DNA of 5,746 nt from Streptomyces sp. (GTDB lineage Bacteria > Actinomycetota > Actinomycetes > Streptomycetales > Streptomycetaceae): positions 1 through 5,746 of the forward strand of contig DOWQ01000073.1 of NCBI GenBank assembly GCA_003519485.1, given 5' to 3'. Below the pieces are notes generated by a model, which ran no database searches, had not been told where the DNA came from, and saw only the letters and a program-made list of their open reading frames with translations. Below, in pieces: positions 5,730-5,746 of this stretch. The stretch's first letter is position 1. Every line of letters starts with the position of its first letter. The translations under genes were made by a program, and so were the position numbers.

Positions 5730-5746
5730 GCGAGAAGGACGAACAG
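5726..5746 (+). CDS. Start of next operon gene, presumably peptide ABC transporter ATPase
   Basis: GTG at 5726 overlaps the permease TGA (5727-5729) as GTGA and is preceded by AGGGTGAGG at 5712-5720, five bases upstream, a strong ribosome binding site. Only seven codons (MSEKDEQ) are visible, so nothing in the protein itself identifies it. The call rests on operon order: both permeases and the binding protein are present, and no ATP-binding subunit has appeared yet. Confidence 0.65.

Overview
The window looks like a chromosomal segment from a high-GC actinomycete, most likely Streptomyces or a close relative. The coding DNA is very GC-rich, with strong G/C preference at third codon positions. 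GTG starts and GTGA overlaps are frequent, and I saw no in-frame TTA codons. The protein families are the kind usually found together in Streptomyces. From memory, the transporter layout resembles the S. coelicolor SCO5476-SCO5480 peptide-transporter cluster; this was not checked.

Left part (1-1373): two adjacent plus-strand genes of the SseB (enhanced serine sensitivity) family. The first is cut by the left edge and only its C-terminal domain is visible. The second is complete and ends in a Pro/Gly/Ala-rich tail. The two C-terminal domains resemble each other, so they look like diverged tandem paralogues. Their biochemical function is not established.

Middle (1374-1777): a 404-base intergenic region. 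It holds a GC-rich hairpin just after the second sseB-like gene, a plausible sigma70/HrdB-type promoter near 1570-1597, a 16-base dyad at the predicted transcription start, and a leader of about 175 bases before the transporter operon.

Right part (1778-5746): a peptide (Opp/Dpp family) ABC importer operon. The order is DppC-type permease, lipoprotein solute-binding protein, DppB-type permease, then the first seven codons of another gene, presumably an ATPase. The binding lipoprotein would capture peptides outside the membrane. The two permeases form the channel and contact the ATPases through their EAA loops. The binding-protein gene sits between the permease genes, as in the bldK cluster and unlike E. 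coli dppABCDF.

The most unusual signals are in the 134-base gap before the DppB-type gene. The first is an imperfect GC hairpin just after the binding-protein stop. The second is an 18-codon leader ORF with a good Shine-Dalgarno, whose TGA overlaps the GTG start of the permease gene (GTGA); the permease gene has no Shine-Dalgarno of its own. The third is an 18-bp stem (7-base loop) folding over the leader start codon. Together they suggest that permease translation is coupled to a structured leader peptide. I found no mobile elements, RNA genes or CRISPR arrays. Apart from the leader arrangement, this is a conventional housekeeping-type region.
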